DNA from: Haematobia irritans
Lineage: Eukaryota; Arthropoda; Insecta; Diptera; Muscidae
Direction: 5' to 3'
Assembly: GCF_050003625.1 (NCBI RefSeq)
Contig: NC_134401.1
Span: 71,328,632-71,392,631, forward strand
DNA length: 64,000 nucleotides
Both the position numbers and the translations under genes were made by a program. Within the stretch, counting starts at the first letter, position 1, and each line of letters starts with the position of its first letter. Below, piece by piece: positions 1-13,404 of this stretch. Under the pieces are notes generated by a model. That model was not told the DNA's origin. It worked only from the letters and a program-made list of their open reading frames with translations, and did not search any database.

Positions 1-175
1 ATTTTACTCCAATGTACGTGAAATTTTGCACAGGGTGTAGACTTAACATTCTTACTATCCATGCCAAATTTGGTTTAAATCATTTCAGATTTAGATATAG
101 CTCCCATGTATATCTTTAGTCCGATTTATACATATTTGACCACAGAGGCCAAATTTTACTCCGATTTACATGAGC
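1..175. repeat. Fragment of the muscid modular AT-rich repeat
   Basis: The sequence has the motif set TTTAGATATAGCTCCCAT and ACCACAGAGGCCAAA also found at 38021-39315 and 47089-48372. It is the edge of a copy extending left of the window. No coding potential is seen. Confidence 0.7.
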
Positions 176-558
176 ATGAAGTGGGGGAATATTATATGGA
201 AAACGACGGTGAACTATCTGAATTAGACAGGTAGCAATTTTTGGTTAGTAAAAACGGATTTAAATTGGATAAAAATCCTCAATGGAGCGAAAACATGAAA
301 TTTTTCTTGCTTTAACGGCTCTTAACCAATTACAAAAAACAAATTGAGCATTGTAGATACATTATCGGCGAACCTATACAATCAACACCTATTTCTTTTA
401 TGCCTGATGAAAGTGATAGAGGATATTCAAAAGTAAAAACCGTTTGCTATATGTGCTACCATGGTGAGAAAAAAAGGAAGCGTCCTACAGGCAAAAATGT
501 GGGCAATGTAAAAATCCAGTCTGTGTGGAGCACACCTGGGTGCAAACCAAATGCTACA
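150..558 (+). pseudogene. piggyBac-type transposase remnant (N-terminal piece joined to Cys-rich C-terminus)
   Basis: The C-terminal end carries CYMC, then after a one-base frame change KCGQCKNPVC and VEH, then CYSCPKY, reading through about 555. This CxxC..CxxC..CxxH..CxxC spacing is the zinc-binding tail of piggyBac transposases. Upstream, 150-300 reads as an acidic piece followed by SKNGFKLDKNPQWSEN, which resembles the N-terminal region of the same family. The catalytic DDD core between them is missing, so this would be an internal-deletion derivative. At least two stops and one frameshift are present. The C-terminal assignment is fairly firm; the N-terminal one is tentative. Confidence 0.55.
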
Positions 559-935
559 GTTGCCCAAAATATATATATTTTATGTTGGTATTTCCTCTTC
601 TTTTATTTGTATTATTTTCATATGAAATAATTCAAAACAAATCAACTAAAAGTATCTTAAACCACAATATTTACATTTGTAAATAGTGGCAGATTTTGAA
701 GAAAAATACAAAAAATGTATTGAAAAATTGCGATATTGTAAAAATATTAAATTTGTACATATTATGAAAAAGCACGAAAAATTAGCCACTGAGTCCAAAT
801 TTCATAAAAATCGGATAAATATTGTTGAAATGGCAAGAGTGTCAAAAATGAAATATTTACATTTGTATATAGTGCCAAAGCTAGGGTTAAATAAATATAT
901 TCATATACAAAAAATGCTAGTTATAATAGACTAGC
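559..935. other. AT-rich spacer, no recognised gene
   Basis: An 82-codon open frame (686-934, +) is present. It is lysine-rich, low in complexity and has no motif I recognise. In DNA this AT-rich it is compatible with chance. The next repeat starts directly after it. Confidence 0.4.
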
Positions 936-3148
936 GTAACCCGGCCCGCTTCGCTGCGCCTTCCGAAGCGTATTTGGAGGAACATTTTGCGTTAACTTAG
1001 TCAACTATATCCTTCGTGCTGAAAACAAATTCGAAAAGATTTGAATTCTTTTAAACAAATCGGACTACTTGATTTTTCGTTTATAGGTACAAATACGGCG
1101 GGAGAGGGTGTACCTTCTTCTATATTTCTTGTGAATTTTAAGTGTGGTTTGTCAAGGAAAAGTATCCTTCTCCTCAACATATCTGAAAATTAAGCATTAT
1201 ATTATAATAACATACAAAGAATTACTGTTTCCCATCCAATAAATCGGAAAAGGCAAAAGTAGTAAAAAATTTTACCACATTAACATTTGCTAAAATGTTG
1301 GAAAATAATGCACCCTCTACGTTGGCTGTCAATTTCATGTAAATTTAAGTTCTTTACTAAAAAGAAGTCTGGCAGAAGCCTGTGCAAAAATCATAAAATT
1401 ATGTACCGAGTTCCCATTTACGGACAACCCTCTACTTTCAACTTAAGAAAAAAAAAAACGGACAAAAGGGAACCCTCTCTTTACTAATAAGAAGTCTGGA
1501 AGAAAGAAGCCTGTGCAAAAATCATAAAATTATATACCGAGTTCCCATTTACGGACAACCCTCCACTTTCAATTTAAGAGAAAAAACCGATAAAAGGGAA
1601 CTCTCTCCCCACCTTCGCTCCACTCTGACCTGATATCGGACTATCACGTACCCTATATTAATTTCGCAACTACTCTATGGTCCCTATAAATTCTATCGAA
1701 GTAACTCGACAAAGTTTATTTCAATTTTCCCCTTCCCCAACCAGATATCGAAAAATCATATATTAATTTAAAAATCATGTATAAATTTCATCACCTCCTC
1801 CCACGTTCCCTGTAAATTTCAAGTAGATCGGAGATGTTTAATTTTTGCTCTATTGTTTTAAAGGGACGTCACTTTCCCCGATACAATATCGACAAACACC
1901 GTAGTGAATAGTAACCCTAACCTTTCCTGAAAATTCTTGAAAATTTCCTTCAAGTGTGGGGCAATGAAGGTTGCCTCTTCATTTATAACCTTTTCCCCCG
2001 CTTCCTTTGTAAATTTCAAGAAAACTTAAATTTTTTATATTTCATGTTAGCCTGATACCGAAACAGGCAATTGACGTCCAAATGCATTATATCTAATTAT
2101 ACAATTATTTTTCGAGCTTTATGGACAGATATAGATTAAGGAACATGGTTAATAGAGCCATTTTTTTGCAGTTTTAGAGGAGGACCTCCTCCCCGACCAA
2201 ATGTCGAAAAGCGTATCTTTTGTAAACGTCCCAGAAAATGTCAAGCAAATTATAAGCCTAAAGGGGCGGCCTCTCTTCCGTCCAAAAATCACAAAATCAG
2301 GTATCAACTATTACGGTTGACAGAGGTTACGATCTCTCCCCAGTCCTCTGTAAATTTCAAGTAACTCGGTAAAGTTTAATTGTTTCTCTGTATGTACTTA
2401 AGAGAAGCGGATGTCTCCCTATGCCCTTTTATTTTTATTAAAAAATCAGGAACCTGATATAAATTTCATAACCTCACCCATTTTTCCGTAAAATTTCAGT
2501 CGAGGGAGTTTAGTTTTGTTTTCACTGTACTTTAAAAAAAAGTCGGGCAAAGGGGTGGCCCCCTCCCCGACCAAATATCGAAAAATAATGTAGCGGATTT
2601 TTGTCTAGATGCCAACCCCAACATTCAATGAAAATTTCATGCAAATCGCATAATTTTGTTCCAAGTTTCAAAAAGGCAAGGGGGAGGTCCCCCTCCCCGT
2701 CCGCATATGAAATCATCAGGTACCCCATATTAATTCCATAACCTCACCGCATGTTCTCTTTAAATCTCAGATAATTTAGAGAATTTTAGTTTTTTCACTG
2801 TACTTTAAAAAAAGTCGAACAAAGGGGAGGTCCCCCTGCGCCACCAAATATCGAAATATAAAGTAGCGGATCTTTGTCTAGTTGCCAACCCCAACCTTCA
2901 ATGAAAATTTCAAGCAAATCGGTCAACTTTGGTCCAATTTTCAAAAAGTCCGACAAAGGGGAGGTCCCCCTCCGCGACCAGGCGTCAAAAAATGAGGTAC
3001 CCTATTTTCACCACATGAACGTCCCCTATGATCTCTGAAAGTTTCAAGTAAATCGGTTCAGCCGTTTGGGAGCCAACTCGGTTCATACAAACAAACAAAC
3101 AAACAAACAAATAAACAAACATAGATTGAATTTTATATATATAGATAC
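936..3148. repeat. 2.2-kb modular noncoding repeat ending in (CAAA)n and TATATATAGAT
   Basis: The element opens with GTAACCCGGCCCGCTTCGC (GC-rich, beside AT-rich DNA). It closes with AAATCGGTTCAGCCGTTTG, a (CAAA)n run and TTTTATATATATAGAT. Between them, units of very roughly 150-200 bp recur, built from GGAGGTCCCCCTCCC, GACCAAATATCGAAAAAT, CATAACCTCACC and TTTCAAGTAAATCGG. The same start and end signatures are widespread in insect genomes. No ORF of substance is present, and its mechanism of spread is not evident from sequence. Confidence 0.7.
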
Positions 3149-3366
3149 TTCAATGAAAAGCATGTTTTCTTTAAACGAAAATGTTTTCCGTTACTACGGA
3201 AAAATTGCCTTACTTCAAATACATACGACTTTAACAGAGGGATGCAAATTTCTACAAATTTCATTCGACGCAAGGTTATTAACATTCTTTTAATTAAAAT
3301 TTCTTTATTTTAACGAATTTTGCCCTTAATATTTTGTAGATAGTGTGTCGCCAAATTTAGGTTTCA
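3149..3366. other. Spacer with no recognised feature
   Basis: AT-rich sequence between two repeats. I see no ORF, TIR or RNA motif. Confidence 0.4.
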
Positions 3367-3368
3367 TA

Positions 3369-3885
3369 CACTGATATAAAAAAAGTGTCGTTGTATTAAC
3401 AACGAAACGTGTCGTACTATTAACGAACGTTTTCATTGTATTAATGAAAATGTTTCGTTATATCAGTGTAAAATTTTCGTTGGCTCAATTTTAATGAAAT
3501 TTTCTTTGCGTGTAATCTATCATATTAGGTCAATATTTTTCTCAGTGTACTTTTTACGAAAAGAAGTTATATATGATGCGGGATATTTAACGCTGATTAA
3601 CAGAGTTAAAATTGGTGATATTTATTTAATTTCTTTTTTACGAAACGATGTTAAGTACACACATAGAAAATTTCATTAAAATTGAGCCAACGAAAATTTT
3701 TCATTGATATAACAAACCAATTTGATTAATACAATGAAAATATTTATTAATAGTACGGAACGTTACGTTGATTAGCAGAAAATTCGTTATAATAACGAAA
3801 AATTTCGTTGTATTAACGAATTTGTTTTATTCGGTCACTTTTAATAACACATTTCGTTAATATAACAAAACAATTTCTACCGGTG
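3369..3885. mobile_element. Fold-back MITE with TA target duplication
   Basis: The ends CACTGATATAAAA and, inverted, CACCGGTAGAAATT are flanked by TA at 3367-3368 and 3886-3887. The arms are inverted over most of their length. A segment including TTTTCGTTGGCTCAATTT at about 3473-3505 recurs inverted at 3664-3700, leaving a loop of about 160 bp. The arms are packed with short TTCGTT/AACGAA palindromes. TA targeting suggests a Tc1/mariner-mobilised MITE. Confidence 0.75.
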
Positions 3886-4305
3886 TATGGGTCGGTGTCT
3901 GGGTTATTAACGCCACTAGACGTTTATTAAGGACTTGACGCCACCAGCGAAGCATGGTATAGACTTAACTTTATTTGTAATATATTTGTTTTCATGGTAT
4001 GGCCCAGTATTGGGCTAATAAATAACGCTACACACCGATTAAGCACCCTATCCGCTATCCCCGAAACAGATCATAGGGTTATCGCGCTTATGTCTATCGA
4101 GCAAATCCCAAAAAACTACATATTGCGTTATGGTTTTAAAACATAAAAAAAAAACATATAAATAATGCACGAATTTCAAACTACACTGAAACACTTCTCA
4201 TGGCTCATAGATCTTGCATATCAAATTTTGTGAAAACCGATCCAGTAGTTTTTGAGTGTATCGTTCACGAACATACACTACAGTTTTATTTATATAGAGA
4301 TTACT
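3886..4305. repeat. Noncoding repeat with GATCCAGTAGTTTTTGAG..TTTATATAGAG tail
   Basis: The 3' end (ACCGATCCAGTAGTTTTTG, then a T-rich end with TATATAGAG) is a diverged relative of the tail at 3030-3148. It is probably the end of a similar repeat. No gene is seen. Confidence 0.4.
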
Positions 4306-4309
4306 GCAA

Positions 4310-5777
4310 AAAGGCCAAGACGGCATGCTGCATGAACACTCAGTCTTTGTCATTTCTAGCCAAGTCACAGGGTCTTGTGTTATAGGTTCCATTATATCCA
4401 AATGAAGGTATCAGAGAACCGCACCCTGTGGCTTTTTTCGTATAAACTTACCTACAAATGTCGGTGGCAGTGAGTAAGGCACTAATTACCATGTGATCTT
4501 TTACATGAATACAAATGCAAGAACAATAACATCACTAGTATATACCAATACTCGTTTGCAGTGTTAAACTAATCGAGAGCAATGCTCGGTTAACAAAAAA
4601 AACGAGTGAGGGTTGTTGCGAGAGTCGCATAGATCTATGAAGACAAATTTTTTGATGCAAATGATGGTTGTATGTTTCTTCCAGATAAATTATCACCATT
4701 GAAAACCTGCTTGAGTGGCGTTAAAAGTCCTCCTGATGAAAGGGGATATAGATGTGGTTCTTGTTCAAGCACAACAAGATCTGTGTATAAAGAACTCGAA
4801 ATTTCAAACTGTTGCATTATAACAGTATAGTGCAACAGGATATACATCAGACATGTATACACGGACGAAAAAGAAAAAGGTTTAAAAAATTATATGTTAG
4901 GCACTCAAATTTTTAGCAAATTGTTTTTATTGCAAGCATATAATGTTCATAAACTAGTATAACATGTTTGGGTCATATATGTTAATATGTTAGAACATAT
5001 TATGTTTGGGACATCACATTTTCTTAAATATAATATCTCTGGATGCAAACATATATCAATTTGAAATTTTCGTATAAACATATATAAGTTTAAAAACGTC
5101 AGATAGTGCAAGAGAGAAAAGATAAAGATGACGATGAAGATAGATAACGAAAGACATCAACTTAACACAGTGAGAAAATTATGGGAATCGTTCTCGGCTT
5201 GAGAGACATATTTTTTATGTTGATAAATGAGCTTGCATTCATCAACATCAACAATTTTAATTACTTTAATCTACATATTATTGAATTTGCACATTAAATT
5301 GTGCATTCGGAGCCATAAAAAATATGATTAGGGTGAAACATAAAATATGTTTGCAAAGGACAAATTCTGAAAATATATATACTTGAAGCAGAACTTAATT
5401 TATTTCTGCTTCCTTCATTGAGCAATGTAGACACTGTCGTAGTCAGTCTAGAGATAAGGAGATGCCTCCATGTGCCGTTAAGACTTGGTTAAGGAGTAGT
5501 CTTAGGCAAACTCTAATCTTCTCTCAGAGAGTGTCTTTGCGAGTGATGGTGTCAAACAGCTGATCAAAGTGGAATGAGATATTAAATGAGAAAAGGAACT
5601 CTCGAACTATAGGAGCGAAACGATGGAACTATTACCGGTCGTTCCCTTATGGGATGTGATGCACATTCACATCATAGTATTTGGGGATGTAGTGATGTTA
5701 ATGCAAGAGGAGCTCCGCTATTAGTTTAGTAGCTTGCAATAAGGAAGATGCAGCAAACTTCAATAAAAACAGGCAAG
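4310..5777 (+). pseudogene. Heavily decayed LINE copy (same family as 19575-23630)
   Basis: Segments 4310-4400, 4625-4860 and 5400-5777 align in order with 19700-19810, 20000-20170 and 20270-20605 of the LINE A copy. Shared runs include AAGACGGCATG, TTCTGCTTCCTTCA, CTCCATGTGCCGTTAA and AAAAACAGGCAAG. These are ORF1 C-terminus and ORF2 endonuclease segments. About 500 bp of unrelated AT-rich DNA (about 4880-5400) interrupts it. No frame survives. An LTR cuts it off at 5778. Confidence 0.65.
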
Positions 5778-5840
5778 TGTAATGAACATATAATAGGGCA
5801 ATTTTGTATATTCTAATATTAGTGAAAAAATATCAGATCA

Positions 5841-5934
5841 TCTAGCTGATGGCCTTAGCAGCCAATGCTACTTTTCCCTTTTTTTATCATACATTTACTG
5901 TATGATTAAAATAAACAATAAATAAATAAATAAT
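5841..5934 (+). mobile_element. 5'-truncated LINE tail with 14-bp target duplication
   Basis: AAAATATCAGATCA occurs at 5827-5840 and 5935-5948, flanking 94 bp that end in AATAAATAAATAAATAAT. The other LTR copy (about 41625) has only one copy of the flanking sequence. Direct repeats plus an A-rich tail indicate a target-primed retrotransposition event. The source LINE is not identifiable from so short a piece. Confidence 0.75.
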
Positions 5935-6680
5935 AAAATATCAGATCAAATTAATTTTGCGCCAAAGAAAAGCAAGATTAGGAGATTCGGGAGCCTTCAA
6001 TCGCTGGCTGATAAGCCGTGTGGGTGAGTTCGTTTCCCTCTCTTAACTTTCCTCAGTTCTGTCTTACAATAAAATAATATAGACTCCCTGAAGTAACCCC
6101 AAAATATTAGTCTAAACAAAACAAAGCTAAAGAAAAGAAAGGACACTATATGTAAAAAAAAATACTATATAAAACTGAATTAAAGCCATTAAATTGTCAG
6201 AAAAATATGGTGTAATATCAATGATATCCCAAAGGGGATATTTGGATATCTATGCCCTCGCCCTCCCCTACCAATGTCTCAGTCACGAGCAGTTTATTTT
6301 TACTGCGACCCCAAAGTTGAATGTGGCACTAAGACTTACATTATTATCATACTTGATAAGGAAAAGTTAGGTATTTTAGTAATTCATGATTTATCGATTG
6401 AATTTATTAAAATTATGGTCGAAAGTAGAAATTTAGGACTTAAATTTTAACATCTATATTGATATTTATCGTAGCATAGTGTAAATATTTTAAACGAAGA
6501 AAGAAATAAAAAAACTATCAATGAAAAAACATAGGGATCAAAACAAACGAATCAAGAATAAAATCAAAACATCTAGAAGAATCATTACTATGTGATTGTA
6601 GCAAGAACAACAATATCATTGATTTGTTATGTGTCCCAATTCATAAATACTCAAAAATACTTCTCTAAATCTACTGCTTA

Positions 6681-8199
6681 CCCAGTGGTAAAAATTCAAA
6701 CCCCTTACCAAAAAATCGATTATGTTCTTGGGAAATTTGGAAGATTAAGTAAGTATGTTGTATGTAAACACACATATAGTTGACAATGCTACTACTTATA
6801 CTTTAGCATTGAAAAATCGAACAGAATGTAATTCCATCAAAACTTAAACAAATAAAAGCTATTACATAGTCATCTAGTTGGTTCGTAGTGGGACAACCAG
6901 TGCTTATGACTTCCACTTACTGGGTAAGGGGTCTGTAATTAGGAATGAAAACTCAAAAATTTGCTAGGCAACGTTTCCAAGCAACATTGGTTTTTGTTTG
7001 TTCGTTTTTTTTTTTCTGTTTTCTGAAAATTTTTTCGGGCATAAATAAATTTTTATTTACATCTTTTTTTTTCCAGATTATCAATTAATTTGTATTGAGT
7101 TGTACATCCTTTCCAGATATACAGCTAGACCTCGCTTTACGTCGCAGATACGCTCCAAAAAACACGACGCAAAGTGAATTATGAGTTTCTATGGCAAACC
7201 ATGCAAAGATTGGAGACAGATAACAATGATAACAACGCAACTTCGAAAATCTAGTACTAAGTCAGCAGCGACACAACTTCGAAACAACGCAAAACGAAAC
7301 GACGCAAAGCGAGGTCTAGGTGTATATGTGTAAAGGTAAGTGTGAAAATAATTAATTGAAATATGGAGGGATTTTCGTCCAGAAATTTAAAGCGATTAGC
7401 GCGTAAGGAAGAAAATAAATTTAGAGCGATTTCCCTGCGTTAATTAGCACCTTTCCAAGCGCCAGATTCAGGGGGAGCCAGGGAGCCATGTGCCAGATTC
7501 AGGTAATATTTCTTATATAACTTTCTATTTGTATATTTATTGACTAATAACATATAATCTTTTATTTCAGATGATGTCACGACGGAAGAGTACACAGAAA
7601 AAGATTATATAGCGGAAATTAGTCGGTCAAAAACTTCAAGGGTCGCCATTTTCGCAAAGTTTGTGTGAAAAAAAATAAAAATGTAATGAATAAATATATA
7701 CCAGTTATTATAAAAGTATTACCTAGTATTAAATATTGTATAGAAATATTATTACCAAATATATATTAATTGTTATAATATATAAAACCAAAAAAAAAAA
7801 TAGTTATTTAGAATATTATTTGCATATTTTTAGGAAAAAACTATAAAATACATCATATTTTTATAGTTTACCGCCGAATCCGGTGGTAAATAGGGGTGCT
7901 TAGCTCTAGATTACTTTTATAAATAGAAAGTAAAACTGGTTTACTCCATCGTTCCCATTACCGAGTAAAACACAATATTCAATAACCGTCATCCGAAGCC
8001 CTTTAGCATTGGTAATGCCGTTGTAATGGGCTATCATTATGCTTTCATTTACCTTGTCATGGAAATTGCGAAGTACTTGACTGCCTATGACACGCCAACG
8101 TAAAAGTAATGCGGAAAATTGATCGGAAACGTGGAGTAGTTGTCTCGAAAAAATCGGTAGGATATAATCGCTTTGGTAATGACGTTTTTTACCACTGGG
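6681..8199. mobile_element. TA-flanked nonautonomous element with CCCAGTGGTAAAAA termini
   Basis: CCCAGTGGTAAAAA at 6681 is inverted at 8186-8199 (TTTTTTACCACTGGG) with TA on both sides. The unoccupied site (TTTAACTAAGCAGTAG) is present in the LTR copies at about 40838 and 52978, so the insertion limits are clear. The 1.5-kb interior has no transposase-like frame and hosts a second MITE at 7122-7322. Confidence 0.8.
7122..7322. mobile_element. pogo/Tigger-like MITE
   Basis: CAGCTAGACCTCGCTTTACG at 7122 and its inverse (GCAAAGCGAGGTCTAGGTG) at 7322 are flanked by TA (7120-7121 and 7323-7324). CAG-starting TIRs of about 25 bp with TA duplication fit the pogo/Tigger branch of Tc1/mariner. The 201-bp length is too short for a transposase. 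Confidence 0.8.
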
Positions 8200-8568
8200 T
8201 AGTTAAATTCAATGAGAGTATTTATGAATGAGTTTTTTTTTTTACTATGGGAGAAATACTATTCTAGTCGAGCAACAATAAGTGTGTAAATATAACCATA
8301 GCGATAGGCGGTAGGCGAAACATTTTTGCCGCAATGGCAAATACAATAAGCTTGACGGCGAATAATTCCCTTTTTCACGTTTCCTAGCGTTTTTGTTGTC
8401 AATACAGCACGCTTTGACAATATTAAACAATGAAGTTGAATAAAAACATACAATGGCTTGTTATTTGTTGAGTTATTTCAAGAAAAAATAATATACACGT
8501 GTCCAGGCAACAGCAATTCCTAGTGGTGAGTTAAAAAAAAATTGATAAGCGATGGCAACACTATACCA

Positions 8569-8716
8569 GTTTTCGCCAAGGAGTTAGAATAAGTTTTAAT
8601 TTAGCGACACTCCCCTAGCCGTCACGGTATTCCGTCGCGGTTTTTGGGCTTCCCATACGAAATACACGTAAATAAGTGTTCGCCTACCGCCTATCGCTAT
8701 GGTTATATTTACACAC
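8569..8716. repeat. Junction region with an inverted piece of the LTR
   Basis: 8684-8716 (CCTACCGCCTATCGCTATGG and onward) is the inverse of 8282-8318 within the antisense LTR. A short LTR segment has therefore been duplicated in opposite orientation. 8569-8683 is unassigned, with a small GC-rich patch (about 8610-8645). Confidence 0.55.
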
Positions 8717-8855
8717 TAAAGCTGAAAAGTAATAATAGGTGGGTTCTTGCATATGAGTGGGCGAGAAATAAAAATGAATGGTATTACATTAAATTTGGAA
8801 ATATATATGATTTAAACATTATTATATTTTTCTCCACTCATATACACTACAAACT

Positions 8856-8856
<1 letters not shown>
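8717..8856. repeat. 140-bp segment inverted relative to 40604-40748
   Basis: AAAGCTGAAAAGTAATAATAG through GTATATGAGTGGAGAAAAA and onward is the reverse complement of 40604-40748. In both places LTR sequence adjoins its inner end and a (TA) tract its outer end. The right-hand copy directly follows the donor of the 40498-40568 exon, so it is probably host intron sequence copied or inverted here. Confidence 0.7.
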
Positions 8857-10503
<1,647 letters not shown>

Positions 10504-10510
10504 CTCTTCA

Positions 10511-13202
10511 TATCCGCGTCTCCTACAATTTTAGTTCTTATGGTATGCAATATTGCATAATACTTGCTTGATCCCTTAATATTTTTGAATAATTCTAAAA
10601 CCCTCTCTACTGATTTTCTCCATGATCCAAATTCTCCCGGTTTTCCCGAGAATTCTCGTAAAGTCTTGACAATATCTGGAATCTTTTCTAACTCTTCCAA
10701 TTTAATTTCTCCTATGGGTTGGTCAATTTCCTCCTCAAAATTATCATTTTTAAAGAAAGAGCTCACTATTTCTTTTATTTCTTGTTTTTGTGCTGAAGTA
10801 AATCCTCCAGCTGTCCTATTGCTTCCCCCCGGGTTAAAACTTAACGTTTCATTCATTTTTCTGGTTATTTCTTCTATGGTATTATCTGGCATGATAGGAT
10901 CTTATAGGACAGGGATTAATAAAAGGAAAGATTTGGATAAGTTTCAAGTAAATTTTATATGCGGGTTTTGTAGATAATAGTATTTAAATCAGGGATCCGG
11001 AGCGGTCCATTTTTTTCGCTCCGCTCCGCTCCCGCTCCGGAGAAAATAAAACCGCTCCGCTCCTCGCTCCGCTCCTCGCTCCGCTCCGAGAAAAAAAAAT
11101 CGCTCCGCTCCGCTCCACGCTCCGCTCCGCTCCTCTTCGAGAAAATTATAGTACAAACATTGTATTATTTGTTCAATTGAGTTTTATTTTATTTAGAAAA
11201 ATCGGGCGGTACATATATGGGAGCTATAGCTAAATCTGAACCGATTTCGATGATTTTTTGCACATATAGTTAGTGCTATAGAAGATTACATTTCGCCAAC
11301 TTTGAGTAAGATCGGTTGATAAATAAGGGTTTTATGACCTAATTTGACAAAATCGGGCGATACATATATATGGGACCTATATCTAAATCTGAACCGATTT
11401 CGATGAAATTTTCAGACTTAAAGGGTGATACAGAAGATTATTTTGTGCTAAATTTGACGACGATCGGTTAGTAAAAAAAGTGCAACGTGACCCCATTTGT
11501 CGAAATCGGGCAATACATATATATGGGAGCTATATCTAAATTTGATCCGATTTCTTCCAAATTCAATAACGTTCGTCCTTGTGCCCAAAAAAACTCCCTG
11601 TACCAAATTTCATCAAAATCGGTTAATAATTGCGACCGAAATCCTGTGAACAACAAATACATGGACAGACGGACGGATGGACGGACGGACGCCAAGCGCT
11701 AGATCGACTCAGGAGGTGATTCTGAGTCGATCGGTATATATTTTATGGGGTCTAAAATCAATATTTCTTGTAGGCACATTTTTTGACAGATCAAACTTAT
11801 TATACCCTAACCACTATGTGGTTTAGGGTATAATGACTTTAAAACAATGTGTTGAAATATTTTATTAATTTTGAAGATTTTTTCAGAAATATTAAATCCA
11901 TTTTGACTTCATTAAAATGAAATTTGCATTCATGTTAGGATACACATTTTTATGTCGAATCACTTAGCTATAAGGACAAACAGACATCATTGAAAAGTTT
12001 AGAGACTTTTAGACAAGGAAAAACTTTATTTCAGAGAAATACGTCTTCTATTCTAAGCAAAATTCGTATTCGTATTTTAAGCATGTGAAATATTTGGCCT
12101 CCCGACAATATTCTTTGCGGTGCACCATCTACTATTTAATATGTGATAGAAACCAAATTTATGAAAATGGACCAAAGTGGACCAAATTCTGTTTGATCTG
12201 ACCATCGGACCAAATTTAAAAATTAGAAATCTTTTGGACCAATTTTGGTCCGATCGGACCAAAACGGCAACGCTGATTGGAATTGAAAGTCTATACACAG
12301 AGTAGAAGTAACTACTCTCCGAAAGTTTTTTTTTTGTTTTGCAACAGACGTAGAGAAGAGGTTTTGCTATATTTGTAATGTGTGTGTGTGTATGTTTATG
12401 TTTGCAACAACCTCCATCGACATCAGTCCTTGGTATACCTACGAATATTCTTACTCAGATCTAGTGTTACCTAATTTCGCTTTTTTCCCCTTTATTGTAT
12501 AATAAATGTATATGCGCACATTTTTCAACCAAAATTGAAACTATCCATAATTTTAATTAAATTTTCGAGAACTAATATCAGAAATAAGAGAATGCTAGGT
12601 ATAGTACAATAGTAAAGCAAATGTGAATGAAAACAAGTATATACGGCCGTAAGTTCGGCCAGGCCGAAGCTTATGTACCCTCCATCATGGATTGCGTAGA
12701 AACTTCTTCTAAACACTGCCATCCAGAATCGAATTACTTAAATTGCGGTAACGCTTGCCGATGGCAAGGTATCTTAAAACCTCCTAACACCATCTTCTAA
12801 ATTGTATGTAAGTCCATACGTGGTATATATCAAATCAAAAAAGATCGATCCAATACGTATATAATTCAGTTTGACAAAGTAGACATAACATTTTGACAAA
12901 ATTTTCTACAAAAATTAAATTTTCACAAAATTTTCTACAGAAATAAAAATTTTGACAAAATTTTCTATAGAAAGAAAATTTTGACAAAAATTTCTACAGA
13001 AATAAAATTTTAACAAAATTTTCTATAGAAATAAACTTTTGACAAAATTTTCTATAGAAATAAAATCTTGGTAGATTATTTTTGGCTCGAGTGGCAACCA
13101 TGATTATGAACCGAATAAAATTTGAACAAAATCTTCTATAGAAATACATTTTTGACAAAATTTTCTATAGAAATAAAATTTTGACAATGATGAAAATTTT
13201 AT
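10511..13202. repeat. Segment nearly identical to 61309-64000
   Basis: The offset is a constant 50798 bases over 2.69 kb, with no net indel. I found one clear substitution (C at 11604 versus G at 62402). The unit covers the errantivirus gag start, its leader and the hAT left part. The match runs off the end of the window. Confidence 0.9.
11801..11832. repeat. Terminal-type hairpin TATACCCTAACCAC..GTGGTTTAGGGTATA
   Basis: A 14-bp stem with a TATG loop and one mismatch ends a block of AACCGATTT modules and a (GGAC)n patch (11650-11690). Equivalent hairpins are at 46430-46462 and 62599-62630, and a related GGTACAGGGTATA hairpin is at 38021-38053. Confidence 0.7.
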
Positions 13203-13290
13203 TATGAACCGAATAAAATTTTAACAAAATTTTCTCTAGAAATAAAATTTTGACAAAATTTTCTATAGAAATAAAATTTTGGTAGATTAG
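12885..13290. repeat. AT-rich minisatellite, about 28-29 bp unit
   Basis: At least a dozen diverged copies of a unit containing TTGACAAAATTTTCTATAG and AAATAAAA. The array is repeated at 63683-64000 in the second hAT copy. Confidence 0.85.
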
Positions 13291-13404
13291 TGGCAACCAT
13301 GATTATGAACCGATATGGACCAATTTTTGTGTGATTGGACCAATTTTGGTATGGTTGTTAGCGACCATATACTAACACCACGTTCCTAATTTGAACAGGA
13401 TCGG

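Larger units (their letters stand above)
5778..8568 (-). mobile_element. Antisense LTR copy of the RING-Gag gypsy family, carrying nested insertions
   Basis: Read on the minus strand this matches 40749-41674 (5' LTR of the gypsy element) and 51307-53345. It runs from TGGTATAGTGTTGCC at 8568 to ATTACA at 5778. Removing the insertions at 5841-5934 and 6681-8199 leaves roughly 1.16 kb. It lies within the LINE relic (LINE sequence stops at AACAGGCAAG), but I could not find a matching target duplication at the far end. The 8568 boundary is therefore less certain than the 5778 one. Confidence 0.65.

Noticed and set aside
686..934. Possible 82-residue gene
   Set aside because: Lysine-rich low-complexity content in AT-rich DNA, with no motif or neighbouring signal.
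3060..3120. CRISPR-like or satellite array from the AAAC repeats
   Set aside because: It is a simple (CAAA)n tail without spacers, at the end of a dispersed repeat, in a eukaryotic genome.
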